8,507 nucleotides of DNA from CAZDUS01 sp964609375 (GTDB taxonomy: Bacteria; Verrucomicrobiota; Kiritimatiellia; CAIKKV01; CAITUY01): assembly GCA_964609375.1 (NCBI GenBank), contig CAZSSA010000093.1, positions 1 to 8,507 of the forward strand, read 5' to 3'. Shown in pieces: positions 6,484 to 8,507 of the stretch; position 1 is the first letter of the stretch; each line of letters opens with the position of its first letter. Under the pieces are notes generated by a model that was not told where the DNA came from, made no database searches, and was given only the letters and a program-made list of their open reading frames with translations. A program made the translations under genes and the position numbers.

Positions 6484-8307
6484 TTAGTGGAAGCGCACTT
6501 CTTCCTCTCCTGATTTGGCGGCTGCCAGATTCTTGCCAAAGCCCCTTGCCATCACGGTGACGAGGATAATGACCGTGATGCCGAGACCAAGATAGGTGAG
6601 GCCTTCCGGGTTGATAGCGGGTGCTACGGGTAAGACCGCTGCCGGGGGTGCCGCCGGCCTTGTTGCCACCAGTTTCTGATAGGTCGGGACCATACCGGGA
6701 AACACATAGGTCCAAAGCAGATGCATACCTCCCACCATAACCGCCAGGATGAGAGAATGCTTGAAGGTAAAACGGAAGATATCGGATTCGTGCCCCACGA
6801 GGCCGGTGGCGCCGGTTGCCACTGAGATGGACTGAGGGGAGATCATCTTGCCGCAGACTCCGCCGCAAGTATTGGCAGACATGGTAATGACCGGATCAAT
6901 GCCTATCTTGGTGGCTGTGACCTCCTGAAGTTTCCCGAAAAGGGCGTTGGTCGAGGTGTCGGATCCCGTCATGAATACCCCGAGCCAGCCGATGATGGCG
7001 GCGAAGAACGGAAACACGGAGCCGGATGTGGCAAAGGCGCTTCCGAGGGTGATTGCCATGCCTGAGAAGTTCATGATGTAGGCGAAGCCAAGGATGGTGG
7101 CGATGGTGGTGATGGGCCACCGGAGGGTTTTCAGTGTTTTCCAGGCAACGTCCAGAGCGGTGCCGAGGGATGCGCCCATGACGGGGATTGAGAAGAACCA
7201 GGCAAAGAGGATGGCCGTACCGGCGGCGCTCAGGAAGTTAAAGCTGTAGACAGCAGGCTTGGCCTTGTCCATGTTGTCGACGATCATGTTGTTGAGGCCG
7301 TGAATAGGGATGGTGAAGTTGAAGAGAAATCCCATGATTTGATCGAGGGCGACCTTGCAGGGTTTGATTCCCCAGACGGTGACGAAAAGCGAGAGGATCA
7401 TAAACGGTGCCCAGGCCCTGAAAATCTGGCCGCCGGTATACCGGAGTTTCTCCCTGCCCAAACTGGGTTTTTCGTCCGGGAAATGCCAGCTTGTTTTCGG
7501 GTGCCACCGTTTGAGGAAAGCCACGGTGCAGACAATGGAGGCGAGGGAGGCAATGATGTCAGGGAGCAGCGGGCCGATGAAGTTGGATGACAGATACTGG
7601 GCGAGGGCAAAGGAGACGCCGGAGACGAGACAGGCCGGCCAAACGGCGATGCCTTTTTTAAAGCCGGAGACGAGGATGACGAGATAGAGAGGAATAAGGA
7701 CGCTCATGAATGGCAGGGTCCGTCCGACCATCTGGCTCAGGGCCATATCGGGAAGTCCTGCGACCTGTGCGCCGACAATGATCGGGATGCCGATGGCGCC
7801 AAAGGCGACGGGAGCGGTGTTGGCCAGCAGGCAGACTCCGGCGGCATAGAGGGGATTAAAGCCGAGACCGACCAGCATGGCTGTGGTGATGGCGACAGGA
7901 GTGCCGAAGCCGGCGGCCCCCTCGATGAAGGCACCGAAGGAGAAAGCGATTAGTAGCGCCTGCATACGGCGGTCATCCGAGATGGAGGCGAGCGAGTTCT
8001 TGATGACTTCGAACTGCCCCGTTTTTACAGACAAGTGGTAGATGAAGAGGGCGGTGATGACGATCCAGCAGACAGGGAACAAACCGAAAAGGGCGCCATA
8101 GGCGGTGGACAGAAGGGCGTATTTCGCCGGCATTCCATAAACCGTGACCGCCAGGGTAATGGCGATGACTGTGCCGCTAATGGCGGCCCAGTGTCCTTTC
8201 ATGCGCTTGAAGGCAAGTGCCCAAAAGAGAAAAAAGATGGGGGTGGCGGCGACCAATGCAGACAAGAAGATATTCCCCGTAGGGTCGATATTCATTTTCC
8301 ATGGCAT
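6484..8307 (-). CDS. lldP: L-lactate permease (LldP/LctP family)
   Basis: LldP is an inner-membrane symporter that takes up L-lactate, and in E. coli also D-lactate and glycolate, driven by protons. The 607-residue product matches recalled E. coli LldP segments closely: SVKTGQF, the hallmark GAFIEGAAGFGTPVAIT, QYLSSNFIGPLLPDI, GWLGVFMTGSDTSTNALF and GKMISPQSI. It has the expected dozen or more helices. It is longer than E. coli LldP (about 551) because of a tail: after the usual last helix, an Ala/Pro-rich linker (about 549-567) leads to one more hydrophobic segment (about 570-587) and a charged end. The open frame begins at TTG 8340, but ATG 8307 is preferred because GGAGAA (8318-8323, minus) lies 10 nt upstream. 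It is the first gene of the transporter pair. No lactate dehydrogenase (lldD, lutABC) or lldR regulator is in the window. Confidence 0.93.
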   Translation of the reverse strand: MPWKMNIDPTGNIFLSALVAATPIFFLFWALAFKRMKGHWAAISGTVIAITLAVTVYGMPAKYALLSTAYGALFGLFPVCWIVITALFIYHLSVKTGQFEVIKNSLASISDDRRMQALLIAFSFGAFIEGAAGFGTPVAITTAMLVGLGFNPLYAAGVCLLANTAPVAFGAIGIPIIVGAQVAGLPDMALSQMVGRTLPFMSVLIPLYLVILVSGFKKGIAVWPACLVSGVSFALAQYLSSNFIGPLLPDIIASLASIVCTVAFLKRWHPKTSWHFPDEKPSLGREKLRYTGGQIFRAWAPFMILSLFVTVWGIKPCKVALDQIMGFLFNFTIPIHGLNNMIVDNMDKAKPAVYSFNFLSAAGTAILFAWFFSIPVMGASLGTALDVAWKTLKTLRWPITTIATILGFAYIMNFSGMAITLGSAFATSGSVFPFFAAIIGWLGVFMTGSDTSTNALFGKLQEVTATKIGIDPVITMSANTCGGVCGKMISPQSISVATGATGLVGHESDIFRFTFKHSLILAVMVGGMHLLWTYVFPGMVPTYQKLVATRPAAPPAAVLPVAPAINPEGLTYLGLGITVIILVTVMARGFGKNLAAAKSGEEEVRFH

Positions 8308-8317
8308 TATGGAGTGC

Positions 8318-8324
8318 TTCTCCT
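8318..8324 (-). promoter_or_regulatory. Ribosome-binding site of lldP
   Basis: On the minus strand AGGAGAA is a strong Shine-Dalgarno match, about 10 nt before ATG 8307. It decides between the possible starts at 8340 (TTG), 8307 and 8295, favouring 8307. Confidence 0.7.
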
Positions 8325-8362
8325 GGCTATCGCGTTGCAATCGCCTTGGGTTTTGTGTGGCG

Positions 8363-8390
8363 AGTATACATCGCTGGATGTTGAGAGCAA
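8363..8390 (-). promoter_or_regulatory. Predicted sigma-70-type promoter of the lldP-MFS unit
   Basis: On the minus strand a -35-like TTGCTC (8385-8390) is followed after 16 bp by TATACT (8363-8368, five of six matches to the -10 consensus). Transcription would start near 8356 and give a leader of about 49 nt carrying the ribosome-binding site. A TTGACA (8407-8412, minus) just upstream is a perfect -35 hexamer but has no good -10 at the right distance. Confidence 0.45.
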
Positions 8391-8410
8391 GTCGAGATCA
8401 AGCGGATGTC

Positions 8411-8464
8411 AATCCGTATAGCGGGATTAACCAGAGGCTGTGGTTTGGATAGCGTTGGTCAACG
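8411..8464. promoter_or_regulatory. Three short inverted repeats upstream of the lldP promoter
   Basis: Three small dyads are packed into 54 bp: AATCC-8 bp-GGATT (8411-8428), AACCA-7 bp-TGGTT (8429-8445) and CGTTG-2 bp-CAACG (8453-8464). The first two abut. They sit about 55-110 bp upstream of the predicted start of transcription, where an activator or repressor could bind. Five-base arms are short and some would occur by chance. None is an exact LldR/PdhR-type operator (AATTGGTNNNACCAATT), although AACCA/TGGTT shares its half-site sequence in the opposite order. Past these dyads, 8465-8507 holds nothing I can assign. Confidence 0.3.
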
Positions 8465-8507
8465 GATGGCGCGGATAAAAAATACGATTGAAGTCTGTGA
8501 TGGCCTT

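Noticed and set aside
6459..6539. N-terminal extension of the MFS protein to 6539
   Set aside because: It mainly overlaps the end of lldP in another frame, contains a basic, non-conserved stretch, and ATG 6458 is placed directly after the lldP stop.
8035..8452. Overlapping plus-strand open frames at the 5' end of lldP
   Set aside because: They mostly lie antisense to lldP and its promoter, have no recognisable domain, and two competing frames cover the same DNA.

Overview
This window looks like ordinary bacterial chromosome: dense, mostly G+C-rich genes, with no rRNA, tRNA, CRISPR array, transposase or phage gene visible. The organism cannot be named. The protein styles suggest a Gram-negative environmental or gut bacterium, possibly of the PVC group (Lentisphaerota, Kiritimatiellota or relatives): an oversized MFS transporter with extra C-terminal helices, a two-domain NAD synthetase, and short tandem repeats in the gaps. 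This is an inference from general familiarity, not a measured result.

Layout. (1) Positions 2-97 are an A+T-rich tandem array built on a 7-bp period; it runs into the stop codon of the first gene. (2) Positions 95-1483 (minus) encode a beta-CASP metallo-beta-lactamase of the RNA-processing type. (3) Positions 1484-1672 are a divergent intergenic region with purine-rich, G-rich tracts, several of which also repeat with a 7-bp period, and a potential G-quadruplex. (4) Positions 1673-4515 (plus) are a tight three-gene cofactor operon: folB (dihydroneopterin aldolase), folE (GTP cyclohydrolase I) and nadE (glutamine-dependent NAD+ synthetase). folB and folE overlap by ATGA, and folE and nadE are 3 nt apart. 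(5) Positions 4521-8307 (minus) hold two membrane transporter genes converging on nadE with a 5-nt gap: lldP (L-lactate/glycolate permease), read first, then a 16-helix MFS transporter 25 nt downstream. (6) Positions 8308-8507 are the upstream region of the transporter pair, with a ribosome-binding site, a plausible promoter and three small inverted repeats.

How the genes work together. FolE makes dihydroneopterin triphosphate from GTP. After dephosphorylation by an enzyme not in this window, FolB cleaves dihydroneopterin to the pterin precursor of folate. NadE finishes NAD+ synthesis. The plus-strand operon is therefore a small cofactor supply unit. The transporter pair probably imports small carboxylates (LldP) and an unidentified, possibly sugar-like substrate (MFS); no catabolic enzyme lies beside them here.

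The most unusual signal is not a protein. Tandem tracts with a 7-bp period but unrelated unit sequences sit on both sides of the metallo-beta-lactamase gene. I see no clear evidence of a new defence or mobile system in this window.
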